NCBI GenBank assembly: GCA_026981645.1
Contig: JALSII010000024.1
Location: 1-64,000, forward strand
Length of the DNA stretch: 64,000 nucleotides
Source: Hyphomicrobiales bacterium
GTDB taxonomy: Bacteria; Pseudomonadota; Alphaproteobacteria; Rhizobiales; Devosiaceae
Direction of reading: 5' to 3'
A program made the position numbers and the translations under genes. The notes beneath the pieces are model-generated. The model ran no database searches. It saw only the letters and a program-made list of their open reading frames with translations, and was not told where the DNA came from. Below, one piece after another: positions 16,681 to 26,442 of this stretch; within the stretch, counting starts at the first letter, position 1; each line of letters begins with the position of its first letter.

Positions 16681-17166
16681 ATGGATCGCATTCCCCGTAT
16701 CATTGAGGTTTCGCTGTTTTTACTCATTGTCTTCCTGCTCGGCTGCATTGTTGGCTGGGCCCTTCGCAAAGCATCGGTAAAGAGGCCTGGGGGGAAGTCT
16801 GTTCCGCCCGCTTCTTCCTTGCCCTCTGTTGCAAAAAGCAAATCCTCCCAAAAGCCCGAATCGCCGGCAATGGAGCTGCGCACGGCACAGAGTGCCCCTG
16901 GAAATGAAGATACCAAGTCTGCAGAATCAGCGCGCCCTGCCAGCCTGCCTGCACCCCGGGAGGGTGGAGCCGATGATCTGAAGAAAATCAATGGAGTAGG
17001 ACCAAAAATTGAGAAAACACTCAATGAACTTGGCATTTATCATTTCGACCAGATCGCTGCATGGGACCGCTCATCCATTGACTGGGTTGATGATTACCTG
17101 TCCTTCAGGGGCCGTATCGACCGTGACGGATGGGTGGAGCAGGCAAAGAGCTTTTCCAACTCCTGA
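16681..17166 (+). CDS. Membrane-anchored helix-hairpin-helix protein
   Basis: A 161-residue protein with one N-terminal membrane helix (about 9-29), a Pro/Ser/Lys-rich linker (30-95) and a C-terminal helix-hairpin-helix module (DDLKKINGVGPKIEKTL). It ends with a YHFDQIAAW...FRGRIDRDGWVEQAK stretch. This C-terminal type occurs in proteins classed as predicted flap-endonuclease-like (COG3743) and as an extension of some NuoE or ribosomal L21 proteins; nuclease activity is not shown. It starts right after the 46-residue gene. The linker and anchor suggest a cytoplasmic HhH domain held at the inner membrane. Confidence 0.75.
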   Translation: MDRIPRIIEVSLFLLIVFLLGCIVGWALRKASVKRPGGKSVPPASSLPSVAKSKSSQKPESPAMELRTAQSAPGNEDTKSAESARPASLPAPREGGADDLKKINGVGPKIEKTLNELGIYHFDQIAAWDRSSIDWVDDYLSFRGRIDRDGWVEQAKSFSNS

Positions 17167-17209
17167 TGGGCGTTTATGCTCGCCGGTTTATCTCATTGCA
17201 CGGGCATAA

Positions 17210-18226
17210 CTACCCGGCGACAATACTGCTTGCTTTCATGCCATGGCTTACAAAGCGGACAAAATCAACAATTGCACCAACCTCGTCCTCTCCCGACAAC
17301 AGTGCCGGTGAGCCCTGGCCGGGAATGATCAATTGCACAGCATCAGAGCGCAGGCTTGCCATGCGCTCAAAGGTGGCGCGTTGTAACTGGTCTGTCAGCT
17401 GTGTGCGTAAAAGCATCATCGGGGCGTTGGCCAACACGTTGAAGAGGGGCCATTGGGCTTCGAACATATCTTCAACCCGAACCTGTTCCAGCCGTTTGAG
17501 CAGCGCCTGATCAAAAAAAGAGGTCACACGCCCGTTTTTTCCCACCTCATGGGTGCGGGCGGCCAGAGCGTTGAGCTCTTCGGCACTGGCTCCGGGATAG
17601 ATGTTGCCATATACCTGATGCGCAACCCGGGAAAACTGCTGTTTCCCGCGAACCTTTCCCATCAGATAGAGGCTGTCGCGCATGCGAACGAGACCCGGCG
17701 TGTCTGTTATGGGGCTGGCATCAATCAATATGCTTCCTGCGATGAGCGCTGAGTGACTTGCACCCAGTGTCATTACCACTTGCCCGCCATGCCCCTGCCC
17801 AAGAAAAACAGCGTGTTTAATGCCAAGGGCGGCCGCGATCGCTGCAACGTCACGGGCGTCATTTGGTGTAGAATAATCTGCCGGTCTCGCGCGGTTGCTG
17901 GAACGGCCCCGCCCCAGAAAATCGATAAGAATAATGGGCCAGTCCTTGTCTGCAAGTCTTTGGAATTGATCGGAAAAGTCGCTGAAGTCGCTCATGTTCC
18001 TGCAATAGCCATGCAGGCAGATGACAGGCACTCTGACATCGTCGATTTGACCTCTGGCGTGTACGGCAATTCGCGAACCCGTGAGCGCCCCGGCAATATG
18101 CCTGACAGGAAGCCGTGCAAAAGCAGAGCGGTTTTCCCTCAGGGAGTGACGTTTTGACATCACGCGGTCATACCCAAGCAGATCCTGAAAAACAAGAGCG
18201 CCTGCAAGGATCCAGGCCATACGCAA
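17210..18226 (-). CDS. Alpha/beta-hydrolase-fold protein lacking the nucleophile serine
   Basis: A 338-residue protein with the alpha/beta-hydrolase core: oxyanion segment ICLHGYCRN, then DFLGRGRSS, and the nucleophile elbow. The elbow reads FLGQGHGGQV, where families normally have GxSxG; the central position is Gly, checked on the DNA at 17792-17794. There is no Ser, Cys or Asp to serve as nucleophile. An N-terminal hydrophobic stretch (about 3-18) may be a signal or an over-extended start; a methionine at residue 23 (MSKRHSL) is an alternative. Either it uses another chemistry or it is a non-catalytic binding or structural protein. Confidence 0.8.
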   Translation of the reverse strand: MRMAWILAGALVFQDLLGYDRVMSKRHSLRENRSAFARLPVRHIAGALTGSRIAVHARGQIDDVRVPVICLHGYCRNMSDFSDFSDQFQRLADKDWPIILIDFLGRGRSSNRARPADYSTPNDARDVAAIAAALGIKHAVFLGQGHGGQVVMTLGASHSALIAGSILIDASPITDTPGLVRMRDSLYLMGKVRGKQQFSRVAHQVYGNIYPGASAEELNALAARTHEVGKNGRVTSFFDQALLKRLEQVRVEDMFEAQWPLFNVLANAPMMLLRTQLTDQLQRATFERMASLRSDAVQLIIPGQGSPALLSGEDEVGAIVDFVRFVSHGMKASSIVAG

Positions 18227-18297
18227 AATAACGTGCGCCAGCCCGAATTAAGCAGGCAATAAGCAAAGCGCTTCAACGGATATATGGGTATCCCGCT

Positions 18298-20352
18298 TTA
18301 CAACAGCGGTATTCGCCGCAGCGCCTGTGCGATGGTCATGTTGGAATTGCCCAGTCTTTCACGGTAGAACATATAATTGGCCAGGACCCTTTGCACATAT
18401 TTGCGTGTTTCAACAAAGGGAATAAGCTCAATCCATACTACCGGATCAACTGAGCCGTCGGATGGGTTGCCAAAGGATGCAATCCATTTGTTGACGTTTC
18501 CCGCGCCCGCATTATAGGCACCCGCAGCCAATATCAGCGAACCGTCATAGCGTGCCAGTTGCGCCTTGAGATAGGTCGAGCCCAGAAGAGCATTATATGC
18601 GGGATCGCTGGTGAGACGGCCAAAAGAATAATCAATGCCCAACCGGCCGGCGGTTTCCTTGGCTGTTGCTGGCATCAGTTGCATGAGCCCGCGCGCACCG
18701 GCAGAGGATATGGCATCGGAATCGAACCGGCTTTCCTGACGGGCAACAGCATAAACTGCCGCGCGATCAACATTGGCAAGTCGGGCATTTGAGGGAATAC
18801 CGTCACGCGGGTAGTTGAACAGGTCCAGCGGAACCCCTTTGCGGTCGGCGATATCCGCCATCAGAATAGCCAGTTGATGAGCATTGATGCTCTGTGCCAG
18901 GCGGGCCGTCAGCAACATCTCGCCCGCATCTTCAACCTGATAAAGCAGTCGGCCAAGCAGGGTTTCCGCCATGCCGACCTGGCCGTTTGCCGCCAGCAGT
19001 TTTATGCCCACTACCAGTTCACGGGAGTTGAAGCGGGCTTCACTGCCGTTTGAGGCGGGCAAGGCGCGAAAGTCCACATCGGTCTTGCCCAGTCGATATT
19101 GCGCCAACTGTCCATAATAGGTGGTGTGAAAGCGCGCAGCCCTCTCAAAGGCCAGCCTTGCGCCTTCAGTGTTACCCAGCTTGCTCAGCGCCCGTCCCAG
19201 CCAGTAATTGGACTGAGAGATGGTGGTTGAAAGCGTAGACATGGAACGCATTTTTTCAAAATGCGTCACCGCTGTTTGGGCGTCGCCCAGAAATGACAGG
19301 GAGATCCAGCCTGCATGGAAACTGGCATCCACCAGACGCCCCTCAGGCCCCTCGGTATAGGCTGCAACAGCACGATAGGCGTTGCGTGCATCTCCTGCGG
19401 CCAACAGTTGGCGCGCCACATAGCGCCGCTCGTACCACCAGGCCGAAGCGTCGGGCAGGGGGCCATCTGCCCGGTTCAGCATATCCACCGCAAACACAAA
19501 ATTCCCCGCCCGGCGTGAAAACTGGGCTCTGGAAAAATAAAACAGGGGATGGTTACGATAAGCGGGATCTACCCGGTCGAGAAGGCGCCCGGCATCAGCC
19601 TGTTTACGCGCAACGGCAATACGTGCCAGGGCCAGAGACTTTTGTGCCGGGGAGAGATAGTCCATGATCCGTTCGGTACCGCGCGCCCGGTCATTCATCA
19701 GAAGATAGACAGCGCGCTTCCAATGGTCCTCACGGTTAAGCAGTGAGGCAAAACTGCGCCGCATCAGCTCTTCCTGCTCGGTGCTGAGGAAATTTGTGGT
19801 CCATATCTGGCGGGCGATGCCTATTCCGCGCTCCCGCTGGCCGTCCTCCAGATAGGCGCGGGCCAGCGCAATCTGGCCGTCAATGGTCAGAGGCATTGAG
19901 CCGCCAAGATTGGCAATGGTCAGGTCCTTGTCAGCATCAGCTTTAACAAGCGCCTGCTCTATACGGGAGCGATAAAGCCGTGCAGTAGCAAAATGGGGCG
20001 CATCGGCGCTAAAGCGTATAACGCTGGCATAATCCACTTCACCGCCGCCGAAATAAATGGCGGCCCACTGAATGGTGCGGCGTTCTGCTGAACTGTTGAA
20101 CCCGCGAGCAAGCTGGTAGGCCTCAGCGTAGTTCTGTTCAGCTAGCATGGCTATTGCCTGACGAAAGCTGCTGGAGCCGCGTGGTTGCTCAACGGGCGTG
20201 CTGGCGGTTATGGAGCCGGTGACAGTGGGGTCTATATGATTGCCGGCAAGAGCGGCAGGGCCTGTGCCCAACAATACCAAGGCTGACAGTCCTGCCACAA
20301 AAAAAGTCTTGAAATTTTCCTTGAGGTTAAAGAACATCGGTCCATCCTGCAT
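18298..20352 (-). CDS. Soluble lytic murein transglycosylase
   Basis: The 684-residue exported protein has a signal peptide (to about residue 36, GPAALA), a long alpha-helical superhelical region of TPR-like repeats, and a C-terminal SLT domain. The catalytic glutamate is in ARQESRF, followed by AISSAGARGLMQLMP and AAGAYNAGAGNVNKW. It cleaves peptidoglycan glycan strands with 1,6-anhydro product formation. A start five codons later (MFFNLK) is equally plausible. It diverges from dapA, which makes a peptidoglycan precursor, as is common in alphaproteobacteria. Confidence 0.92.
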   Translation of the reverse strand: MQDGPMFFNLKENFKTFFVAGLSALVLLGTGPAALAGNHIDPTVTGSITASTPVEQPRGSSSFRQAIAMLAEQNYAEAYQLARGFNSSAERRTIQWAAIYFGGGEVDYASVIRFSADAPHFATARLYRSRIEQALVKADADKDLTIANLGGSMPLTIDGQIALARAYLEDGQRERGIGIARQIWTTNFLSTEQEELMRRSFASLLNREDHWKRAVYLLMNDRARGTERIMDYLSPAQKSLALARIAVARKQADAGRLLDRVDPAYRNHPLFYFSRAQFSRRAGNFVFAVDMLNRADGPLPDASAWWYERRYVARQLLAAGDARNAYRAVAAYTEGPEGRLVDASFHAGWISLSFLGDAQTAVTHFEKMRSMSTLSTTISQSNYWLGRALSKLGNTEGARLAFERAARFHTTYYGQLAQYRLGKTDVDFRALPASNGSEARFNSRELVVGIKLLAANGQVGMAETLLGRLLYQVEDAGEMLLTARLAQSINAHQLAILMADIADRKGVPLDLFNYPRDGIPSNARLANVDRAAVYAVARQESRFDSDAISSAGARGLMQLMPATAKETAGRLGIDYSFGRLTSDPAYNALLGSTYLKAQLARYDGSLILAAGAYNAGAGNVNKWIASFGNPSDGSVDPVVWIELIPFVETRKYVQRVLANYMFYRERLGNSNMTIAQALRRIPLL

Positions 20353-20477
20353 TCACTCAGTTTGTTCCAACGAGGCGCCCCAACCCCGACAGAGAGAGCC
20401 ATAGTAATTCCTCATGGTGAAAAATGTGTTTCCAGAGGAAAGCAAAGAGAGAGTCGGACTCAAAAGCCCTTGTCGTC

Positions 20478-20498
20478 ACTATGGTCTGCAACTATGGT
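20478..20498. repeat. Tandem ACTATGGT repeat in the slt-dapA intergenic region
   Basis: ACTATGGT occurs twice 13 bp apart (20478-20485, 20491-20498) in the 259-base divergent promoter region. It could be a regulator half-site pair, but the spacing is not a full helical turn and chance is possible. No other gene is visible between the divergent starts. Confidence 0.25.
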
Positions 20499-20611
20499 GC
20501 AAAAAACCGGCGCCAATACGCCAAAAAAATGAAGCCAATCAGTCCATTTTGAGGCGAAACCGACTCCAAAAAGCGTCAGGATACGCTTCGAATTCGCCAT
20601 AGGGAAATCAG

Positions 20612-21487
20612 ATGTTCAACGGATCAATCACCGCCCTTATCACCCCTTTTAGCAATGGCAGTGTTGATGAAAAGGCCTTTGGTGACTTCATCGAGTTTCA
20701 GATAAATGAGGGCACAAACGGGTTGGTTCCCGTGGGCACAACCGGAGAATCTCCCACCGTAAGTCATGATGAGCACCGCGCCATTGTCTCCCAGTGTGTG
20801 GAGGTGGCCGCCGGGCGGGTCCCCGTTATTGCCGGTGCCGGTTCTAATTCTACCCGCGAAGCGGTGGCTCTGGCAAAATTCGCCAGAGAGGCCGGAGCCG
20901 ATGGTATTCTTTCAGTCTCCCCCTACTACAACAAGCCGGGGCAGGAAGGCCTGTTCCAGCATTTCAAGGCCATTGCGTCTTCCATGGACCTGCCGGTTAT
21001 CCTTTACAATATTCCGGCGCGCTCAATTGTTACGATCGAAATCGAAACCATGGTCCGGCTGCGTGAAGCGTGCCCCAATATCGTGGGTGTGAAAGACGCT
21101 ACCACCAGCATGAGTCGTGTCAGTTGCGAGCGCCAGGCCTTGGGGCATGACTTTGTCCAGCTTTCCGGTGAGGATATTACAGCTCTGGGTTACAATGCCC
21201 ATGGGGGCAGAGGGTGCATTTCGGTCACTTCTAATGTCGCCCCGGCCCTGTGCTCAAAGTTCCAGAAGCTTCTGGCTGAAGGAGATTTTACAGCTGCCCG
21301 CAAAATTCAGGATAAGCTGGTGCCATTGCACGTTGCCCTGTTCGCCGAACCCAGCCCTGCGGGCGTTAAATATGCAGCTCGGAAGTTGGGGTTGTGTTCG
21401 GCCGAAGTGCGCCTGCCCATCGTGCCGGTAAGTGCGAAAATTGAAGCGCAGATTGACGCGGCCCTTGCCCATGCCGGACTGATCTGA
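20612..21487 (+). CDS. dapA: 4-hydroxy-tetrahydrodipicolinate synthase
   Basis: It condenses pyruvate with aspartate semialdehyde, the first committed step towards lysine and meso-diaminopimelate. The 291-residue product has the pyruvate-binding GTTGESPT motif, the catalytic Tyr in ILYNIPARS and the Schiff-base Lys in NIVGVKDAT. Length and motifs are standard. smpB follows 10 bases downstream, an arrangement frequent in Rhizobiales. Confidence 0.96.
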   Translation: MFNGSITALITPFSNGSVDEKAFGDFIEFQINEGTNGLVPVGTTGESPTVSHDEHRAIVSQCVEVAAGRVPVIAGAGSNSTREAVALAKFAREAGADGILSVSPYYNKPGQEGLFQHFKAIASSMDLPVILYNIPARSIVTIEIETMVRLREACPNIVGVKDATTSMSRVSCERQALGHDFVQLSGEDITALGYNAHGGRGCISVTSNVAPALCSKFQKLLAEGDFTAARKIQDKLVPLHVALFAEPSPAGVKYAARKLGLCSAEVRLPIVPVSAKIEAQIDAALAHAGLI

Positions 21488-21497
21488 GGAACGAACT

Positions 21498-21986
21498 GTG
21501 GCTGCCCGCAAGAATGCAAAACCTAAAGTTGCCACTGGGAAAATAGCGGAAAACCGCCGTGCGCGTTTTGACTATGAGATAATTGACACCCTTGAGGCCG
21601 GTATCGTTCTGACCGGCACGGAAGTGCGTTCCCTGCGCAATGGCAAAGCCCAGATTACTGAAAGCTATGCCTCCCCGGAAAAAGGGGAATTGTGGCTTAT
21701 CAATGCCTATATTCCCGAATATGTGCAGGCCAACCAGTTCAACCACGCCGAGCGCCGACCGCGTAAACTTCTGGTTTCAAAAAAGGAACTGTCTCGTCTG
21801 ACGGGGGAGGTGCAGCGGGCGGGTAACACAATTGTACCGCTCAAAATCTATTTCAATGACCGGGGACTGGTCAAACTCCTGCTCGGCTTGGGTAAAGGCA
21901 AGAGCAAGGTGGACAAGCGCCAGAGCATGAAAAAACGGGACTGGCAGCGTGAAAAGTCCCGGCTTATGAAGTCCCACTACAAATAA
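21498..21986 (+). CDS. smpB: SsrA-binding protein
   Basis: SmpB binds tmRNA and brings it to stalled ribosomes for trans-translation. The 162-residue protein has [25 protein letters not shown], the ribosome-binding core [20 protein letters not shown] and the basic C-terminal tail ([11 protein letters not shown]). The start is GTG with GAGGAACGA upstream. It is probably co-transcribed with dapA. No tmRNA gene is visible next to it. Confidence 0.97.
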   Translation: MAARKNAKPKVATGKIAENRRARFDYEIIDTLEAGIVLTGTEVRSLRNGKAQITESYASPEKGELWLINAYIPEYVQANQFNHAERRPRKLLVSKKELSRLTGEVQRAGNTIVPLKIYFNDRGLVKLLLGLGKGKSKVDKRQSMKKRDWQREKSRLMKSHYK

Positions 21987-22038
21987 AAACAATGTGTTAC
22001 CGGTGCGGGCGGATTCAAGTTATGAAAAAGGGTGAAAC

Positions 22039-22704
22039 TTACAGCCCCCTGCCGATTCCGGCCTGCCTCGCAGCGGCAAAAATGACTTCTTCAAACATTT
22101 CAGGGGTCAGGCGGCGCGTGTTGGTGTTGTAGCGCGAGCAATGGTAGGAATCAAAGAGCACGCGCCCCTCGCCCAACTCGTGGCGGGCACCATGGCCAAA
22201 GGGATAGGATGCGCGCCTCAGGCCAAGAGTGCTCAGAAAAGTATCATGGGCGATACGACCCAGCGCTAGAAATGTCTGTGCCTGTGGCCGGGCGGCCATT
22301 GTCGCCTGCAAAAATGGGCGGCAATTCACGATTTCGGCTCCGGTAGGCTTGTTTTGCGGGGGCACACACCTGACCGCATTGGCAATAAGCACTCCAAAGA
22401 GAGCAAACCCGTCATCAGGGCGCTTGTCGTAGGTGCCGCTTGTTAGAGCCGCTTTTTCAAGGGTTGCAAACAAAAGGTCCCCGGCAAAATCTCCTGTGAA
22501 CGGACGCCCTGTCCGGTTGGCTCCCTGCATGCCCGGTGCCAGACCAACAATAAAAAGTTTCGCTTCAGCATCACCCCACACCGGTACCGGTGCATTAAAC
22601 CAGTCCGGGTGCTTTTCCTGCGCCTGTTTTCTGAAGGCAACCAGGCGCGGGCAAAGCTGGCAGTCTGGTGGAGCGTCCATGTCGGACGGAAATGGTTTTG
22701 TCAC
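22039..22704 (-). CDS. Family 5 (UDGb-type) uracil-DNA glycosylase
   Basis: The 221-residue protein has the N-terminal Cys pair CQLCPRL used for a [4Fe-4S] cluster, the active-site segment GLAPGMQGANRTGRPFTGD and the C-terminal motif SYHCSRYNTNTRRLT. Family 5 enzymes lack the catalytic Asp/Asn of other uracil glycosylases and remove uracil and other deaminated bases. Further cluster cysteines should be C125 (NAVRCVPPQNK) and the one in SYHCS. It follows the NYN gene by 14 bases and is likely co-transcribed. Confidence 0.88.
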   Translation of the reverse strand: MTKPFPSDMDAPPDCQLCPRLVAFRKQAQEKHPDWFNAPVPVWGDAEAKLFIVGLAPGMQGANRTGRPFTGDFAGDLLFATLEKAALTSGTYDKRPDDGFALFGVLIANAVRCVPPQNKPTGAEIVNCRPFLQATMAARPQAQTFLALGRIAHDTFLSTLGLRRASYPFGHGARHELGEGRVLFDSYHCSRYNTNTRRLTPEMFEEVIFAAARQAGIGRGL

Positions 22705-22718
22705 CTCTGCATACCGCC

Positions 22719-23276
22719 TCAGGTGTCACTATCAGTTGGCACACCCGGCACGGGGCGCCCGAATTTTTTTGTGAGGTCCACCACATCGACAAAAAAGTCT
22801 GCCTGCCGCCGCAAATCATCTGCAATCATCGGCGTTGGCGTCGAAAGTGTCGAGACAACAGTTACCTTTTTGCCCTTGCGCTGCAATGCTGCGACCAGTG
22901 CGGTAAAATCGCCATCGCCTGAAAACAGGATCAGATGATCGTAGTGGGGGGATAGTTCAAGGGCATCGACCGTTATTTCGATATCCATATTGCCCTTTAT
23001 TTTACGCCGCCCCGCCGCATCGGAAAACTCCTTGGCCGGTTTGGTCACCATTGTGTAGCCATTATAGTCCAGCCAGTCGATGAGCGGCCGGATTGATGAA
23101 TATTCCTGGTCTTCCAGATAGGCGGTGTAATAATATGCTCTGATGAAGCGGCAGCGCTCCTGAAAGTCCGACAACAGGGCGCGATAGTCGATATCAATTC
23201 CTATCGCCTTGGATGTGGCATAGAGGTTGGCTCCATCAATTATAACAACAACGCGGTCACGCGAATCCAAAAACAT
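22719..23276 (-). CDS. NYN-domain (LabA/DUF88) putative ribonuclease
   Basis: A 185-residue protein with the PIN-like NYN fold. Acidic metal-binding positions are visible in VVIIDGANLYATSK, KGNMDIEITVDALEL and LILFSGDGDFTALV. Related proteins are predicted or shown to be Mg2+-dependent RNases; the exact role here is unknown. The 301 bases between this start and rpoZ hold divergent promoters and no visible gene. Confidence 0.85.
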   Translation of the reverse strand: MFLDSRDRVVVIIDGANLYATSKAIGIDIDYRALLSDFQERCRFIRAYYYTAYLEDQEYSSIRPLIDWLDYNGYTMVTKPAKEFSDAAGRRKIKGNMDIEITVDALELSPHYDHLILFSGDGDFTALVAALQRKGKKVTVVSTLSTPTPMIADDLRRQADFFVDVVDLTKKFGRPVPGVPTDSDT

Positions 23277-23515
23277 GATTTTGAAACTCCTCCAGTTTGC
23301 CAGAAATTAATGGCTTAGGCCGGATTTTGGTCGCCTTGATAACAATAGATTTAGGAACAAACTCCCGGCACCGCTAGGCTTTCGAATAGTTTTTTTGCGA
23401 TGTCGGCTGGCGGAATGGACTGAGTTCTCATAACGAATCTCCCATCTTCTCAATTATTCGCATGATGGCCCCAAGTGTGCAAATCAAACTGATGCGACAC
23501 ACTCCCATCAACCGC

Positions 23516-23544
23516 TTGTCAGCGCCCCCGGGTTGGTGTATGTA
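23516..23544 (+). promoter_or_regulatory. Candidate sigma-70-type promoter of rpoZ
   Basis: TTGTCA and TATGTA are separated by 17 bases. The predicted start of transcription would be near 23551, about 27 bases before the rpoZ GTG, leaving room for the CAGGAG ribosome site. Confidence 0.45.
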
Positions 23545-23577
23545 GCCACGAAATCCCCCCGATTCAGGAGACAAGAC

Positions 23578-23958
23578 GTGGCCCGTGTCACCGTTGAAGA
23601 CTGCATTGACAAGGTTGAAAACAGATTTGATCTGATATTGATGGCAGCCCACCGTGCCCGATTGATTACCAATGGTGTGGAGATCGCCGTACCGCGCAAC
23701 AATGACAAAAACCCTGTTGTTGCATTGCGCGAAATCGGGGATGGGGCTATTTCGCCTGAAGACCTCAAGGAGGACCTTATTCATTCCCTCCAGCGCTATG
23801 TGGAAGTGGATGAGCCTGAAGAATTGCCCGAACCGGCAGTTGATGGCGTTTCCGGGCCCGGATCCGAGGATCAGATCACCTTTGATTCCATGAGTGAAGA
23901 AGAACTGTTGCGTGGAATTGAAAGTCTTTCGCCCCCGGACCGTCGCGACGAGCGCTGA
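23578..23958 (+). CDS. rpoZ: RNA polymerase omega subunit
   Basis: The 126-residue subunit has the conserved [19 protein letters not shown] and [17 protein letters not shown] segments; the acidic C-terminal half is typical of alphaproteobacteria. The GTG at 23578 is chosen since AGGAG precedes it by about 8 bases and omega proteins start MARVT. It stabilises beta-prime in the polymerase. Its position directly before the rsh gene is the common one. Confidence 0.95.
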   Translation: MARVTVEDCIDKVENRFDLILMAAHRARLITNGVEIAVPRNNDKNPVVALREIGDGAISPEDLKEDLIHSLQRYVEVDEPEELPEPAVDGVSGPGSEDQITFDSMSEEELLRGIESLSPPDRRDER

Positions 23959-23999
23959 ACCTGTATTCCCGCGGGCCTTGGTCCTTTCCGCTGAAGCGA

Positions 24000-24027
24000 T
24001 TGAAAATCTTCAGTCCTTTCCTATACT
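24000..24027 (+). promoter_or_regulatory. Candidate rsh promoter
   Basis: TTGAAA, a 16-base spacer and a consensus-like -10 TATACT. Transcription would start near 24034, immediately before the CAGGCG hairpin. Confidence 0.5.
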
Positions 24028-24034
24028 GTTGTAA

Positions 24035-24065
24035 CAGGCGTCGGTTTCAGGCCGTCGCCTGTTTT
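24035..24065 (+). terminator. rpoZ terminator or 5' leader hairpin of rsh
   Basis: CAGGCG-t-CGG ... CCG-t-CGCCTG forms a stem interrupted by a T-T mismatch, followed by TTTTGCTGTT. It can terminate rpoZ transcripts. Because the rsh promoter lies upstream of it, it would also be the very 5' end of the rsh message. Confidence 0.5.
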
Positions 24066-24101
24066 GCTGTTCCATGGTGCCAGACGGAGGATTAAAGACA
24101 G

Positions 24102-26405
24102 GTGGGGGCTCGACCCAAACACATGATGCGTCAGTTTGAACTTGTTGAACGCGTGCTGAGTTACAATCCGCACGCCGACGAGGATCTTCTTAACCGCGCC
24201 TATGTTTATTCCATGCAAAAGCATGGGACCCAGACCCGGGCATCGGGCGATCCCTATTTTGCCCATCCGCTTGAAGTTGCAGGGATATTGACGGACCTCA
24301 AACTCGATGACGCAACAATTGCCGTTGCCTTGCTTCACGATACAATCGAAGATACCAACGCAACCCGCACAGAAATTGACCAGCTTTTTGGCAAGCAGAT
24401 TGGTGAAATTGTTGACGGATTGACCAAGATTGAACGGCTCAATCTGGTTACCCGCGAAGAGGCGCAGTCGGAAAACCTGCGCAAGCTGCTTCTGGCTATC
24501 TCCCAGGATGTCCGTGTGCTGCTGGTCAAACTGGCGGACCGCTTGCACAATATGCGCACGATTTCTTTTGTTCCCGAAGAAAAGCGTAAACGTATTGCCC
24601 AGGAAACAATGGATATTTATGCGCCATTGGCGGGGCGCATGGGCATGCAGGACATGCGCTCCGAACTTGAGGATCTCGCCTTTGGCGTGCTTCAGCCCGG
24701 CCAGTGCCGCACTATCACCGACCGTCTTAAAAAGATGGAGGGTGAAAATCGTGGGGTTATCGACCAGATTACTGAGGAATTGTCGAAAAAACTCAGCTCC
24801 AAGGGCATCAAGGCCGAAGTGAATGCGCGTCTGAAGCACCCATGGTCCATCTTTCGCAAGATTGAGCAAAAAGAAATCGCCCTGGAACAACTCTCCGACA
24901 TCATCGGCTTCCGGGTTGTCGTGGACAAGGTTGACGAGTGTTATGCAACCCTTGGTGTTGTGCACGCCTGCTGGAAAATGGTGCCGGGACGGTTCAAGGA
25001 TTATATTTCAGTTCCCAAATATAATGATTACCGCTCTATCCACACCACCATTGTTGGTCCGGGGCGTCAACGCGTGGAACTGCAAATCCGTACCCAGGAG
25101 ATGCATTCCGTCGCTGAATATGGTGTCGCAGGGCATGCGCTTTATAAGGATAATGTCAACGCGAATTTCAAACGTCTGGAAAAGGAAAGCCACGCCTATG
25201 CTTGGCTGCGCGGCACCATTGCGCACCTCACAGCAGGCAGCGATACTGAAGAATTTCTGGAATATACAAAGCTTGAACTGTTTCAGGACCAGGTATTTTG
25301 CTTTACCCCACGCGGGAGGTTGATCGCGCTGCCTCGAGGGGCAACACCCATTGATTTTGCCTACGCCGTGCATACCGATGTTGGCGACACCTGTGTTGGC
25401 TCAAAGATCAACGGCGTGATTTCGCCTATCGTCACCCAGTTGCGCAATGGCGATGAAGTTGAAATTATCCGGGATCACAATCATGCGCCGCCCACCCAGT
25501 GGCAGTCGATTGCTGTCACCGGCAAGGCGCGCGCCGCCATTCGTCGCGCAGTACGCTCAGAAGAACAAAAGCGCACGAATATTCTGGGAGAGCAGGTTCT
25601 TTCCATGCTGTTGCAACGCGAGGGCGTGGAGGACGAAGAAGTGGCCGCAGAAAAACTCGCCAGAGAACTGGGGCTGAAGAACAAGGCTGACTTGGTTACC
25701 GCCATTGGCACGGGCGAAGTAAATTCCACCGATATGCAAAAGCACGCCGCCAAACTGGGCACCAAACGCCGCCGCCTGTTTTCAAGGCGCAAAATCACAC
25801 TCCCGGTTCCTAAAAAAACTGATGGGTGGTTTTCCCTGCGTGACAGCGCATCCTTCAGGTTCCGCGTTCCCGGAGGGCAGCGTCTGCGCTCACGCGGCAA
25901 GGCGGCGCTGGCAAGACTTGATTCCAATACCCCCGTGGTCACCTCTCCTGAAGGCGTGGTGCCCGGCGACCGTATGGTGGGTATTCTGGGCACCGATGGG
26001 GTACTCAGTGTCTATCCCATCCATTCTGACGCACTGGTCAAGCAACACGATGAGGATGTGGCCTGGATTGATGTTCTCTGGGATATAAACACCGCTGCTG
26101 ATCGTGTGTTTGGCGTTGCCATTTCCATGTTGGCGGCGAACAAACCCGGTATGCTGGCTCAGGCCACAGCAACCATTGCCTCCTGCGAAGCCAACATCAA
26201 GAACCTTGCGTTGCACATGGTTTCACCGGATTTTTATCAGTTGGTATTTCAACTTGAGGTGCGCGATCTGGTGCAACTCACCGACGCGCTGACCACGCTG
26301 CGTCACTCCGCCGGGCTGCATAAGGTCCAGCGGGCCAAATTTGATGAAGCCAGCACCATCTCGCGCATTGACTGGCAGAACAACGAGTCGGAGCCGCGTT
26401 CCTGA
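24102..26405 (+). CDS. rsh: Bifunctional (p)ppGpp synthetase/hydrolase, RelA/SpoT family
   Basis: The 767-residue Rsh makes and degrades (p)ppGpp in the stringent response. The hydrolase domain is intact (H79-D80 in [11 protein letters not shown]). The synthetase region has [18 protein letters not shown] and [11 protein letters not shown], followed by a TGS domain ([28 protein letters not shown]) and a C-terminal ACT domain. GTG at 24102 follows GGAGG by 11 bases. An ATG at 24123 ([11 protein letters not shown]) matches the usual family start and is an equally good choice. It is the only RelA/SpoT homologue in the window. Confidence 0.95.
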   Translation: MGARPKHMMRQFELVERVLSYNPHADEDLLNRAYVYSMQKHGTQTRASGDPYFAHPLEVAGILTDLKLDDATIAVALLHDTIEDTNATRTEIDQLFGKQIGEIVDGLTKIERLNLVTREEAQSENLRKLLLAISQDVRVLLVKLADRLHNMRTISFVPEEKRKRIAQETMDIYAPLAGRMGMQDMRSELEDLAFGVLQPGQCRTITDRLKKMEGENRGVIDQITEELSKKLSSKGIKAEVNARLKHPWSIFRKIEQKEIALEQLSDIIGFRVVVDKVDECYATLGVVHACWKMVPGRFKDYISVPKYNDYRSIHTTIVGPGRQRVELQIRTQEMHSVAEYGVAGHALYKDNVNANFKRLEKESHAYAWLRGTIAHLTAGSDTEEFLEYTKLELFQDQVFCFTPRGRLIALPRGATPIDFAYAVHTDVGDTCVGSKINGVISPIVTQLRNGDEVEIIRDHNHAPPTQWQSIAVTGKARAAIRRAVRSEEQKRTNILGEQVLSMLLQREGVEDEEVAAEKLARELGLKNKADLVTAIGTGEVNSTDMQKHAAKLGTKRRRLFSRRKITLPVPKKTDGWFSLRDSASFRFRVPGGQRLRSRGKAALARLDSNTPVVTSPEGVVPGDRMVGILGTDGVLSVYPIHSDALVKQHDEDVAWIDVLWDINTAADRVFGVAISMLAANKPGMLAQATATIASCEANIKNLALHMVSPDFYQLVFQLEVRDLVQLTDALTTLRHSAGLHKVQRAKFDEASTISRIDWQNNESEPRS

Positions 26406-26442
26406 TGTTTTCTCAATCTCCAAGAAAGGGAGCCGGAATAGG

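Noticed and set aside
21987-22038. tmRNA gene beside smpB
   Set aside because: The gap is too short and no tRNA-like end is visible.
24021-24965. Minus-strand frame opposite rsh
   Set aside because: It covers the rsh promoter and hydrolase region and has no family features.
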